DNA of 64,000 bases from Tetrahymena elliotti 4EA (taxonomy: Eukaryota; Ciliophora; Oligohymenophorea; Hymenostomatida; Tetrahymenidae): positions 1,852,792 through 1,916,791 of the forward strand of contig JH720297.1 of assembly GCA_000231825.2 (NCBI GenBank). Direction: 5' to 3'. The number at the start of each line of letters is the position of its first letter. Positions within the stretch are counted from its first letter, which is position 1. Positions 1 to 12,963 of the stretch are shown piece by piece. The notes beneath the pieces were generated by a model, which saw only the letters and a program-made list of their open reading frames with translations, was not told the DNA's origin and did no database searches. The translations under genes and the position numbers were made by a program.

Positions 1-1364
1 AAAAATAGTCATAAATCTTCAAACTTTAGTTATTTAAGATTACATAAATCTATTTAGTATGGGTATTTTTTATGGTTTGTGAAGACATTAATAAAAATTA
101 CAATTTGATTGATTTGTATAATTAGTTTTTAGATAACTAATACAATCAAAACCAATAAAGTTGCTTACTATAACTAGATAAATAGATTGAGATAAAGAAA
201 AAATATTTTTTAGTCAAATATTACATATTTTTTTATTAGCTTTTTATAAATTAACATAAAGTATTTTCATAAAAGTTAATAATATTTCAAGAGATTATTT
301 GTAAATTTATAATTTACTTCACCAAAACCAAAGAAAATAAAGTCTATCTTCCATAAATTTAGTCCAATTAAGTGTAACAAAATTAATAATAATTATTAGG
401 TAAGGATATGTTCTTTCAAAATTTTAACTCAAAAAACTATTTTGATTTTTTAAAATTATTACAAATAGGGGGGAGGGTCTCACAAGCTATAAGGAAAAAT
501 TTCATGCTTTTTTTCTTCAAGAATAACAATTAAAAAAAAAACTGACTCATTACAGTGAAGTTAGTTTATTATCCCCTTCTCATCTTCATTAATCTTGATG
601 AAATTCGCTGACTAAATATTTATTTTCAAAAAAAAAAAATTTCTATGGTTTTAAATTAATCACTAATAAATTTTGTTCATTAAATTGATTAAAAGTTATT
701 ATGAAATTCTAAATGATTTAAATTCTCAAATAACGAGAATAATTATGTTAAAATGAATATCCATGTTAATTAAAAATTGTTGGTAAATTGTATATGAAAC
801 AATTTTATTAAAATTATAAAAGAATAAAAATGAATTTTTCTAAAAATTTATTAATTAAAAATGGCATTTTTTATTTTTCAAATTTATTAACTTTATAAAT
901 AATTATTTACAGGCAGCTGTGTATTTTTTGTTTTCTTTTGTGAAAGCTGATTTACATTAAAATTTGAATTAGATTAGATAAATTTGATGAATATTTTTTT
1001 TGTTTTGAGAACTAGATAACTGAATCAATTTTTAAGACGACTATTTTTTATGATATTGGAATTATTGTAAATAGCACACCAATTCATTTCCAAATAAGTA
1101 AGTCATCATCAGAAGTAAAATTTATTATTCCATTATATTTCTTTTAAAAAAAACCGAAATTAAATTAGAAAATATAATTGATCAAAATTTTGATAAAAAT
1201 TAATTAATTAAAACCAAATAAATCCCCACAAAAAAAAAGGATAGTAAACCATTAAATCAACCTTTTTGTTTTAACATTCTCTTCTTGATTTTTTGTAAAC
1301 TCCACTCCATTTCTTCTCAAAATTAAATAATTAGTAAATAAATTAGAAAATCAAAATTCTTAAG
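1..1364. other. AT-rich spacer, no gene seen
   Basis: TGA stops break all plus-strand frames and no exon with ciliate coding character stands out. The only compositional oddity is the G-run at 468-477, listed separately. Confidence 0.5.
468..477 (+). repeat. G-tract GGGGGGAGGG (copy 1 of 3)
   Basis: Six G, one A, three G, in a spacer that is otherwise nearly all A and T. Similar tracts occur at 10704-10715 (reverse orientation) and 25523-25536. Polypurine A5G5 tracts mark the flanks of some excised germline segments in Tetrahymena (the M element, bound by Lia3). Whether this tract has that role is inference. Confidence 0.6.
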
Positions 1365-2003
1365 ATGTCTTGCAAAACAATTTAGAACATTAATCATTCT
1401 ATTAATGATTTTACCTCAGAATCAACATTCCATAATATATCCAACCAGAATGAAATAGAATTTTTACCTAATAATCAAATGATATATTAACAAATAGCTT
1501 ATCATTAAATTTTAAATTAGATTGAATAATAATTATCAAATTACTTAAAGATTAATTATGATGATTATTATGAATAAGAAATTGCTAATAAATTTCACAA
1601 AGAATATTAATCTTTCAGTAATTTTGATAATTGCATTGAATTTGATAATGTATTTGATGTAGAAAATAATGAACAAGAAGATGAAGAAGAAGAATTTTCT
1701 GTTTGGGGTGAAGACAACTTTGATAAATTAGGAATAAACACAGATAATTTGAGAGACTGTAGAGGAAATTAATTAGAATTTTACTAACTCTATAGATTAC
1801 GCTCAGTCTTATACTAACCATGTTATGTTTCTCGTTTTGAAACTATTAAAGAAGTACTTTTCTTATCATAATACTTTGGTAAAAAAATATCTGCGAATCA
1901 GCTGAAATAGTAACAAATTTATCTTGATAACCATTTTCTTATTTAGAAAAAAGATGAACACAACAAATCTAAAAGTGAAAGCTAAACTTATTCAGAATGT
2001 TGA
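1365..2003 (+). CDS. Small acidic hypothetical protein
   Basis: A 212-codon frame from ATG to TGA without introns, using TAA and TAG freely as Gln. The first half is rich in Asn, Gln, Ile and Tyr. An acidic patch (EQEDEEEEFSVWGEDNFDKL) lies near residues 105-124, followed by a more basic, Lys- and Ser-rich C-terminus. No signal peptide, membrane segment or known domain is visible and I do not recognise the family. The same frame reads on after the TGA for about 75 codons with coding-like content up to about 2230. So the true 3' end is uncertain: an intron, a frameshift or a degraded end is possible. Confidence 0.6.
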
Positions 2004-5000
2004 AAGCATTTTTTTCAGCAACTAATCAATCTTAACAAACTAAAAATTTAATAATATACCAATCAATAAAGAAAGTAAAAGAAATCTAAAATTAAATTTA
2101 CTAAAAAATTTTCAATATTTCACCCAAAAGAAAATAAGAATAATAAAAAACCATAACAATAAATAGAATCAAAAAACTAAAAAAAATTCATTGAAGCTAA
2201 ATATTCTATTGTTAAATAATAATATCTTAGTATTATTATTCTAAATTAATAATAACTAAAGATAAATTAAAAATTATTTTAAATATTAACGAAGATAATT
2301 GATATTTAAAATATTTTTTTCATACTACAAATCATAAAATCGTATTGGATAATCTTTATATTAATTATATATTTTTTAATCAAACTCTTTTAATTATTAC
2401 ATTAATATCACCTAAATTTTTACACTTTTTCTTGTCTAAAACTTACCTCTTAACTATCAAATACATTCAGAGATTTACTTTTTTTAAATATGAAGAATGA
2501 CTTTGCTTTTAAAACATCACTTTAATGGATCAAAAATCCTAAAAAACAAAAAAAAACCATCCCTTTTTCCCTCAAAATTATTAATAGTTTATCAACTCTA
2601 TTATTTTTTTAATTATTGCTTCTTTTTTTGCTTTAGAAAACCAAAAATCAAATAACCCATCAAATTTTAACAAGTAAATTTAAAATAATACTCATTTTTT
2701 TATTTTTTGAATACCATTCTGAACGATTATTCTCATATTGATTTTGTTGAATAAAAAATCCTAAATCATTTTAAAAGCATGTTATTAAATGAATTTTTAC
2801 ATAAATAATCAAATAAAGATAAGCAAAATCACTTATGAAAACTTATACACTAAAGCAATATTTCCTTTTAGAAAGGTTTACTCATAACATTTTTGAGCTT
2901 TTCATTTTAAAAAATGGGTCAAACAAATCCTTTTAAAAGTTTCATGTAAAATATTCTTCAACCTTTAAACAAGTAAAAAATATTTTTGCTTTTGAGGTTT
3001 AAAAACTAAAAATAGCTTAAAATTAATTGTATAAAGGAAGTCTGAAAAATTTAAACTTAAATTCTTGCCTAAAAGAGAGGGTAAGAAATTCTTTTTTCAA
3101 TATTCAAACACAAAAATTTTATTTTTCTATCAGCAAAGATAATTTTAAAATTCAATAAACAATTTTTATTATTCCCCCTCAAATTTATGAATTATCATGT
3201 AAAAATGCAGATTAATAAATTACTTGTAAATTATATAGTATTATCATCATCATCTAAAATTAAAGATATTAACTAGTAAATTTATGTTAATAATCAACAC
3301 ATTATACTCAGATAATTAATAGTAATTCTTAAAAGATTAAGATTAAATCTAAAATTATTAAAATGCATGAATGGTAAACAAAGCAAAGATAGAAAATATA
3401 TTTAATAATGCAACTCTTTTACTTTAAAAGTAATTTCAATATTAAAATATATCAAACAAATTCTTAATATTTTTTAATTCTTGCACTTAAAATACCTTTA
3501 ATGAGCTTTATTTTTCTTATTTCTTTTTGGATTTTGCAAAAAATAAAAATAATTCAAAAATAGTTAAAAAGTTTGTGATTAATTCTAAATGGTTATTAAG
3601 TGTTAATTAGCTATTTTTAATTTCCAGAAAGAACTGCTCCTATTTTATATTATTAATTATTTGTTTATTACAAGAAATTTAATATTAATTCCTCAAATTT
3701 GAACTAATGAAATCTGGAAGGTATTACAAATTGATAAAAAATCATATGATGGGTTTTTTTCTTCAAACAATAAGAATAAATAGCCAAATTGTTCTTACTT
3801 TTGATAAGAGAAATATAAATTTATTGAAATTGATATGAAAACTTTAAGAATTTGATTTTTTTATTATTTTATATAAAATTAAGAGAAATATTTTTCTACT
3901 TCTACTATTTTTATAAAATGTAAAAAATTTTATTCATGGAAAGAATTCCTTAGTTTAATTTTAATTTTTATTTAAAAATTTATATTAAAATGATAAATTT
4001 TTATTTATTCACACCTATTCTTTGATTAAAAACTTTTGTTTTTCTTGTATAAAATTTGTTTGATATTATATAAAGTTAGATTAAAATAGGAGCGAAAAAT
4101 AAAAAGTGATGTTTACTTAATTATAAAAATTATTTTAAATTTAGAGAATAAAAGAAAATAAAAGATATATGAAAAATATAACATTTACATAATATTTTAT
4201 TATTAATTTTATGTATGAAATTAGAAATAGCTTGAATGCACATTTTCAATTAGTATAAATTAAATTTTGTTTAACTTGATCAAACATATAGTAAATTTAG
4301 ACAAGAGAATAAAAGTGAATATTTAAAATAATTAAAATCCTTTATGTGATATTGTATGCCATAAAATTTATGTAAAAAAACTGATTAAAATATTTTCTTT
4401 TACAATTTCAAATATCTCTGATCAATCACTATCTAGAATGATGGTCCTCCATTTCAGAAAAATGTCATTGTAAGCACAAGAATTTTAGCTACATAAATCA
4501 GTAAACATTAAATAGAACTATTCGTTTCAATGTTTCAATGCATTTAATTTTCAAGCTATAATAAAAAAATTAATTAATCTATGTTAACTTAGAGCAACCT
4601 AATGAGCAAAAAAAGTACAAATATACTTTTTATTAAGTGTTATGTTAGGCTGGCTGTTGATAAAATAAAACAAAATTTATTAAGAAAGGAAAATTAGTTA
4701 TCTACTTATTTTAGTGCTAATAGATAATGAGTTAATTTCTCATATGTTAAAATTGAATTTTATGTACAAAACTAGGTTAAAACAGAATAAAATAGATTTT
4801 AAATGACAAATAAAATTCTTTAAAATGAAATAATCTTTTTGAAAAAATGTAAAAATTTTTAAAATAAGTAACCCTACTTTATTTACAAGTAAATGAGATA
4901 ATAATTTATTAAAAAATGTTAGGTCTTGCAATTTTTAATATGAATTTAAGATTCTAAAAAATTAAATTCTTGATTATTTTAATTTCATGCTTTTTTTCTA

Positions 5001-7290
5001 TTTTTCTATGAGAAAAATAAAATGTTTTGTCATTTTGAAAGTAGTAGTTACACACATTTTTGAGAATTTTTAAATTAACTTTTTTTTCCTTATTGAATAC
5101 CATCGAAAGTTTACAATTTAAGAATAGAAAAGGTAAAGTAAAATTAATTTTGAAGCTATTAAATTCTCCTTGAGATATAGCTAATCTTAGAGATCAAATC
5201 AAATATTATTTTTATTCAAAACAATTTATAAAAAAGATAATATATAAACAAGAACTCAATCATAATATACTGACAAAAGCACTAATTTCCATAAATAGTA
5301 GTTGTAAACATGCTTTAAAAAATTGTATGATAAAATCAACATTCATACACAAACAAATCAAGAATGTTAATAATTTTTATCTGATGAATGAAAATTAACA
5401 CTAATTTTAGTTTAAAAAAATTTTTAATTTTAGAAAATAAAATCTTCTGCCTACCAATAATATACTGAATTAATAATAAGTAAATGAAAATAGATAAAAA
5501 CATACCAGCTAGATAAATAGCGCTATTAGATAATAGTTTATCTCAAGTGATTTTAGTTCTAAGATTACACCAAAAGGAGTCATAAATAAAAGTTTAAGAA
5601 AATGTTAGTTCGATAATAAACCTGATTTCTTTAATCAGAGCTGTGATAAAATATATTCAGTTAACTAGATTAATAATTTATAATAATAAATAAAAATAAC
5701 AAGAAATTTTCAATGATTCTTCACCTATAATTATTTGAAAAAAATAGTGTCCAGCTGTTGATTAATTAGATAATTCTTACAAAAACTAAAAATTAATCAT
5801 CAAACAAAAAATATAATTAGCTAGTAATAACTCTTTAAAAATAGGAATAAATCAAAAAATCAAAACAAACAACTTCTATGCTTAAAGTTATTGTTCTAAT
5901 ATAAGCAATAATGAATTTTGAGGATTAATAATCATTAATAAATTAAACATAAACTTATTATCTAATTTGTTGGCGTAAAAAAGATTAAGAATTGATTATG
6001 CTGCAAATAGCTTAAATTATAATTATTTTCTCTTAATTATCTATTTTATTTGTTAAAAATATTTTGAAAAAATCAATGAGATATTTTTTGTTCTAATTCT
6101 CCTCATAATAATTTTATTTCTAAATTTAATGTAAAATTTACCATATTTTGTACAGCAATTATGAACAGTTATTTTGGTCCTTTACTTTTTATTTCTCTCA
6201 AATGATTAAATGAGATCCCAAAAGAAAAAAAAATCTTAAAATAAGAGATCCAATAATATTGAACTTCTTTTGTCTAATTTTCATCTTTTTTCTTTTATTT
6301 GGAGATGATTAATATTAAACAAACTTTGATATTAAGATATATTAATAGGACACTAACTTAATTTTTGTGAGAAACTAATTTATTATTCATAATTAATATC
6401 AATTTCAGGCTAGATGTTCTTTATTATTTTAAATTGTGATATACGTATTCTTGAAAAAATTTTATGGATTAGATTAAGAATTGAAAAATAATAAATAAAA
6501 AATATTCCAAAATGCTAAACTGAATATTTCTTTCTAATTTTTTTCTGTAATTTATATGATCAAATCAATATTTTGGAAAAAGTAAATGGTTATTAGACAA
6601 AGATTTTACCACAAAAAATCTTAATTAATTGCAGATATAACTTTAGAAGAAAAATTTACTTTTTCTGAAAAAAATGTAATTAAAATTAATAATTAGATTA
6701 CTTCTAGAGCTTGAATATTGAGTAATAAATTTTTTCTTATTTGAAATTGTTTATTGAAAATTAAGATTGAATAAATGAAAAACATATTTTTTAAGTTTAT
6801 TCACTCATGAATCTCGCTAAAACAATTAAAAAATTATGTTATTTTCCAAAATAAATAATGTTAAAATATGAGTAATAAATAAAACAATACTTAAAAATAA
6901 TTTTTTTACAAATACAAAAATAATAAGCTCAAAATTAAAAAAATTTGTTAAAAATACACAGAAAAAAAAAGGGATATCCTTCTTAACTCGTAAAATATAT
7001 TAATTTTAAATAAAATTAATAATATTTTTTTTTAGTTTATGATTCTAATCTCACACAACTTGACTAATTAAGCTAAAAGTGTTTAGAATTTGATTATTTC
7101 AAGGTAAAGCTTCAATATAAATTTAAAACAAAATATTAAATTTTAATTTATAAAAATAGTTTGGTAATCAATTGATTCTTTATACCAACAAAAGTAAGTC
7201 TTAAGTAAGCTTATTAATTATAACTTAAATAATTAAAAATTATTTATTTATTTATTTAAAAAAGCAATAAATAGTCCTTTTATTTTTCAA
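2004..7290. other. Long spacer, no supported gene
   Basis: About 5.3 kb of very AT-rich sequence. Coding-like content in the first 230 bases may belong to the preceding gene. Beyond that I see only short open stretches in random frames, homopolymer A and T runs, and no cysteine, Gly or acidic patterning of the kind seen in the real exons of this window. Confidence 0.5.
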
Positions 7291-10200
7291 AAATGTATTT
7301 TACCTTGTTATACATGTTTAGATAGTGACCTCAGTTTGTACTTATCATGCAATCCTATCAACTTGATTTTAAATTCTAAATTGTAATGTGTGTGTTTAGA
7401 TAATTAATACATGGATTAAAATTACTTATGCTACAATTGTAGTTTAAGCCGTAAAACTTGCTCAAGTTCTACAACATGCCTTTCATGCCCAACAGGAAAA
7501 GTTCTTTATTAAAATAAATGTGAAGATAATTGTCCATTAGGATACTTTTAAGATGCTAATAATTTCTGTTAACAATGCTTAAATGGATGTATATAATGTG
7601 ATATAACTGGTAAATGTTTTAAATGCTAAATTGGGCTTTATTTAAATCCAGATAACTCTTGTTTAAACTCCTGTTTTGATTAATTCTTTCCTGACAATTA
7701 AAATATATGTTAAAATTGCAATTAAACTTGTTAAACTTGTTCTGATTCTACTTCTTGCCTAACATGCCCTCAAGAAAAAGTTCTTTACTAAAGTTTATGC
7801 CAAGATAATTGTCCAGATGGATATTTTTTAGATTCTAACTATACATGCGATTAATGTTTAATCGGATGTAAGGAATGCAATCAATCTGGTAAATGTTGTA
7901 AATGCTAGCCCGGATTATATCTGAATCAAAATAACTAATGCTTAAATTCTTGTATAGGCTCATATTATCCGGATAGTAATGATATTTGTTAAGCATGCTC
8001 ATAAAATTGTTAATAATGTGTTTCCTTAACATCTTGCTCATAGTGTTTACCTGGATTTAATTTCTTTGATAATTCTTAGTGCTTAACTGAATGCCCAAAT
8101 AATATTATTCAGGAAACATAATTAGTGTATTTCTTGTCAAGCATAAAATTGTCTCGAATGTAAGAATTAGTTGGATAAATGCTCCTCTTGCTAAAAAAAT
8201 TTTGATTTGTATAACAATGATTGCATTTTTAGTTTTAGTAGCAATTAAATTAGAGATACAGACGGAAACTGTAAAAATAATTATCAATTTCAGTTAACTG
8301 AAAAAGATAATAATAAAATCCTCATGATCTTCATCAAGATTAAAAAAGACATTGAGTAAATTTAGAAGCTTATAAAGATTGAAATTCCTCAACTTTAAGA
8401 TAAATTTGATTACGAAATAACTGTTTAGGACGATAATTCCTTACTGATTACAATAAATGCTCATGTAAAAGTAGAAGGTACACTTTAAGTAACCTTCTCA
8501 ATCAATGATTCTTATGGTCAATCATAAAATGAATAATAATAAATTAGTATAAAGATTTAAAAGCAATAATAAAAATAAGACAGTAATCCATAAGTTACTT
8601 AAACTCTAAAGATTGCTAACGATGTCATTTCTACAGCAACTATCACAGCTATTTTCCTTTTAATACTATCAGGAAACTTTTAGATGATCTCATCGATTCT
8701 AAAAGATTTTAAGTAATTTTATTATCTTTATTTTCTAGAATGAGAATTAAAAATTTTTTAGCTTTCATCCCTCAATTTGATAATGAAATTTTTGTACTAA
8801 AAAAAGGTCTTCTGTTAGTTTAGATACATTTTTCTCATCATAAAAAAATTTTTAAATTCCTTTTCCTAATTTTTTTGAGTTCTTTGATCATTATCAAGAA
8901 GTCAATTATTCAGCTCCTGAGAAAATAGCCTCATAAGAATTATCTGCATTTTATTTAAGTAATATGGGTAAATAAATTAAAAATATTTTGATTGATTTTT
9001 TGTAATAAACTTATTTTTACTTTAAAAATAGGAGATACAATATCTTTGATAATAATTATCTTTGTTCTCTTTGACATTTTAAAGGTACTTAATTTATCAT
9101 TTTACAATATTGAAAAAATTAAATTTTATTTTAGCAAAATTGAAGATAAATTGTTTCCTTTCAATTTTTTTGTTGATTTAGTGTGGATAATTTACGAAGA
9201 CCAGAGCTTTTCTGTAATCTTGTAATTTAACTGTCTAAATAAAGTAAAATTTGGAATTGAAATATTAAATTATATACTATTTTGTGTAGGATTTATTGGA
9301 ATAGGAGTACCACTTTTATTTGCTTTTTTAATACATACATAAAAATTTTAGTCAGAAATTAAAAGACTATCTAACTAAAGATTTGAGTTTTAATTACTAT
9401 CAAATAATTTTGTACATGAGAAAATTCTTTTATCCAGTTATTGTTGGTGCTATACACGTATCACCTTTTTCTTAGATAGCTTTACTGATAGCTTTCCATT
9501 TGATTTAATTACTCATAATTATTAAAAAAAAACCTTTCTACATCAGCTTTTTTAATGCGAAAGATGGGTTACATAGCTTTTTTTTTCATGACTGCCCATA
9601 TTTTTGTGTTAGCTTTACAATAATTAGATAAATACTAAGAATCTACTATTTAAATAATTTGCTGGATAGTACCTCTCTTAATTCTCTTTAGTTATTCTTT
9701 TTGAATTTTTATAGTGCCTTTAAGAGGCTTACTCTCCTGTTAAAGAAGTTTGGGAAAGCTTTAAGAAAAATAGAAAGAAACAGCTTACAGTAATTCCTCT
9801 TAAAAATTTTAAATTATTAGATGAAGGTGAAAATATTGATGTAAAAAGAGGTTATTAGACAACTAAAGAAATTTAAAGTACCCTCTAACTTAAAACTCCT
9901 TTCAGCAAAAAACATTTATGTAAGCCAGGTGATTTATCACCAATAAAGTAAGAGAGTAAACAGCTAATTTCTTTTTAGGCTGAATAATCACATTTCAGAC
10001 TTGAATTTGATTAGAATCATAAAAGAGCTTAAAAGAGTCCAAGAGATTAGAAAATTAAAGTTATCAAAACTTCAATCTAAACCAAATAAACCTTAAGCAG
10101 CCATGCTATTTAGAGTTCTAATTAAATTTAAATCAAATAGAACCCTTTAAACTTAAAAGAATTAAAGTTATTTCAAGTAAAAGATCTAGCTTCGGATTTA

Positions 10201-10347
10201 TTTTAGAAAGAAAACAGAAGCAGCTTTCATAATGTTCCAAGCCTTAATTAAATATTTGACAAACCATAATTACTTAAAAAAGAATAGCAAATTCAAGCAA
10301 ATAGTTAAAGAAGTATTGAAATATTAATAAAAGATTTAGATAACTGA
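7291..10347 (+). pseudogene. Decayed cysteine-rich multi-pass surface protein
   Basis: The 5' part (7291-8300) encodes repeated CxxC-type furin/GFR-like cysteine motifs such as CLSCPTGKVLYQNKCEDNCP. The 3' part encodes several hydrophobic helices and a basic cytoplasmic tail (EVWESFKKNRKKQ). This layout, a Cys-rich extracellular region followed by a multi-pass domain, is that of a large Tetrahymena family. The copy looks dead: the frame changes near 8120, 8805, 9350, 9555 and 9700; an in-frame TGA lies at 8741-8743; and no start codon is evident upstream of 7291. One intron still looks intact (about 8968-9031). The C-terminal tail reads in one frame to TGA 10345-10347. Neighbouring genes show no such lesions, which argues against a general base-calling problem, but sequencing errors cannot be excluded. 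Confidence 0.75.
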
Positions 10348-11292
10348 TTATTTAAATAATCATATTAACATTTATATTAGTATTTAAATATATTTTATTT
10401 CTATCAAAAAAAATATTTGTGTTTGACTTCCAGATTAATAGATCTTTTTTTAGAGAAAATTTATGAAATTGAAAATAGGATAATAAAAATAAATAATTTA
10501 TATTTTTTACTAATTTATGGTCTCTACTCATATGAAATAAGATGAAATAGTATTTATTTAAAGCTAGAATAAGAATATTTTACTTAGAAAGACAAAATGT
10601 ATATATAGAAGGTAGTTAAAACAATTATTTTTTTAAATTTAAAAAAATATTCAAATTTAAAAATGCATTTGGATTTCATCTTCATTTAAAGACCTTAAAA
10701 ATACCCCTCCCCCCCTTATTTTTAATCAAACCTTTAATAATCTCAAAGTATTTATGGAAAATATTGATAATTCTTTTACTTATTCAAACGAAGTATTTAT
10801 TTTTTTAAAGTTAACCATTTTTTAAATTTATTTAATATGAAGCAAATTATTATCATTTTTAAATAAAAAATAACTATCAGCAATTGAAAATCAAATAAAA
10901 TGTGAAAGGTTTGTTTTAGTATTGGTTTATTAAGTGGTTTACCAATTTAATTATTTCTATTTAATATTTAATAAATAGATAAAGTAACAAAAAATATAAA
11001 ACTAAACTAACACATTTTCAGATTCTACTGTGAATTTTAGATCTAAATTTATTTTTGGAAACAAATATTTGATTTACCTTACATTATTTGATAATGAAGT
11101 GTACTCTCTCTTGACAATTTTAATTAGCGATGATGCAAAAAATCTATGAAAGAAAGCAAATAATACATAAAAAGTTATTTTCTTTTATTCTTTCAGAAAT
11201 TAAAGTTGGACATAAAAAATACTAAAAACATAATTTTGCAAAAATTAAAAATAAAGAAAGTATTCCTAATTTTCAAAATCAAAAAAAAAAAG
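10348..11292. other. Spacer with C/G tract
   Basis: AT-rich spacer between the pseudogene and the methyltransferase gene, holding the reverse-oriented G-tract at 10704-10715. No exon recognised. Confidence 0.5.
10704..10715 (-). repeat. G-tract CCCCTCCCCCCC (copy 2 of 3)
   Basis: Read on the minus strand this is seven G, A, four G, the same pattern as the tracts at 468-477 and 25523-25536, but in opposite orientation. It is intergenic. Confidence 0.6.
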
Positions 11293-12192
11293 ATGAAAAA
11301 TTTAGCAAATTATTTCAGAAAGAATTTAAATTTTGAGAGAAAATAAAGCTTTTCTTGTGTAAAATCAGTTTCAGAATTAGAAACATTTTGGGATAGCTTC
11401 TCAGAAAAATATGTTACATAAGATAATAGCATAAATTTGTTCTACTTTTCTCTACTAAATATGATCAAATTTGACTAAAGAAATAAAATTTTAGAGGTTG
11501 GAGCAGGAGGTGGTTATCTTCTTAATCATGCTTTAAAGTATAAAAAACCTTCTGCTTAATACATCGCAACTGATTTATCTGAAAATATGCTTAAAATTTT
11601 ATGTAGAAGAATGAATTTACAAGATTGCTTAAGCAACTAGTAAGTAAGCTAAAATCTTTATAATCTTACTATAGAAAAGGCAAATGGTGAAGCTCTTTAA
11701 TATAAGGATAATACTTTTGACTGCTATATTTCAAATTTGTGCCTATAATTGACTCCAAACCCCTAAACTATGATTTAAGAATCATATAGAATCCTACAAA
11801 AGGGTGGATCTGCTGGTTTTTCAGTTTGGGGTGAAAAAGATAAATCTTTATTTTATACAATTTTGCCCTCAGTTTTGAGTTAATTTGGATATAAAGAACC
11901 CCCAATCAGAAGTAACTTCCATTTAAATGATAGGGAAAAACTTATTTCAATGATGCAAGAAGCAGGATTTAAAAATGTAATATGTTGGAACTAATTTGCT
12001 CCTTTTCATCACACAACTGAATAAGAATTAAATAATTTTTTAAACTTCCCAAATAATCTTCAAGCAATAGAGTCTACTGGAGAAAATAAGGAGAAAGTTA
12101 AGCAGGCTATTTATCTAAAATTAAAAGAACATATTATGGAAAAAAATCTTCCTCTTGGATTAGATGGATTGTTGGTGATTGGTACAAAGTGA
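11293..12192 (+). CDS. Class I SAM-dependent methyltransferase
   Basis: Single-exon frame of 299 codons plus TGA. Motif I of the Rossmann-type methyltransferases is clear (KILEVGAGGGYLL, about residues 75-87). It is followed by the acidic strand-2 end (ATDLSENML), the motif II region (ANGEALQYKDNTFDCYIS) and a post-motif strand (YRILQKGGSAGFSVWGEKD). This order fits the Methyltransf_11/25 group, which moves a methyl group from S-adenosylmethionine to small molecules or other acceptors. The acceptor cannot be read from sequence. The first 35 residues are basic with several Arg, Lys, Ser and Asn, so a mitochondrial presequence is possible. Length is normal for a one-domain enzyme of this class. 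Confidence 0.9.
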
Positions 12193-12963
12193 ACCACTAA
12201 ACATTTAAATGATTAAAAATGTATTTATTTATTTTCTATTTGTAAACTTTACTATTTTTTTCACTAGTTTGATTAATTTGAATTTTTATCTCAATTAGTT
12301 TACAGTTTTCTGAAAAGATATCTGGCCAATATTAATTTATTTTTCTAAGATACATTTCTAAAACTTAAAAGATTTAAAACAAATATTCACCTTGCAAACA
12401 AAAAAAATTCATCTCTTAAATATCTCTTAAATGAGAAGTATGACCATTTTTTGACAATCAAGAATTAAATAAAAAAATTAACTTCAGATTTTGATTTTTG
12501 TTTAAATGTCTTTTAAATAAATTAAAGATATTAATTGTAGTGCTAAAAAGAATCTGTTCAGAGCTCACTCAATAATGAAATCTAATTTCAAAAAACATAA
12601 ACACATTTTGAATTAAATTTTTTATTGTATTTTTTTATCTATTACAAATAACATTAAAAATAATCAAATGATTTAATCATCTACAAACAAATATATTAAC
12701 ATTTTCGAATTCCTTTTAGAAAAGGAAAAGTTTTTCATTTATTTTTTGGATTTTAAAGTAATAAAACAATAAACTTCATCAAAAAATACAATGTATTTTG
12801 ATCTTAAAAAATTATTTCATATATTTAAATAATGAAAATAACTCTAAATAAGATTGATGCATAATATTTATTATTTACTGATATCTTATTAAACATATTT
12901 ATTTATTTTAATATCTATAATAGAAAATTCAATTTTTTAATCAATACTGTTTCTAAAAAAAAG
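12193..12963. other. Spacer, nothing seen
   Basis: AT-rich sequence between the methyltransferase stop and the first exon of the LRR gene. No coding pattern recognised. Confidence 0.45.

Noticed and set aside
8713..8738. 26-nt GT..AG stretch in the pseudogene that could be a Paramecium-sized intron
   Set aside because: Removing it leads into a frame that does not match the surrounding protein family, and no other intron in the window is this short.
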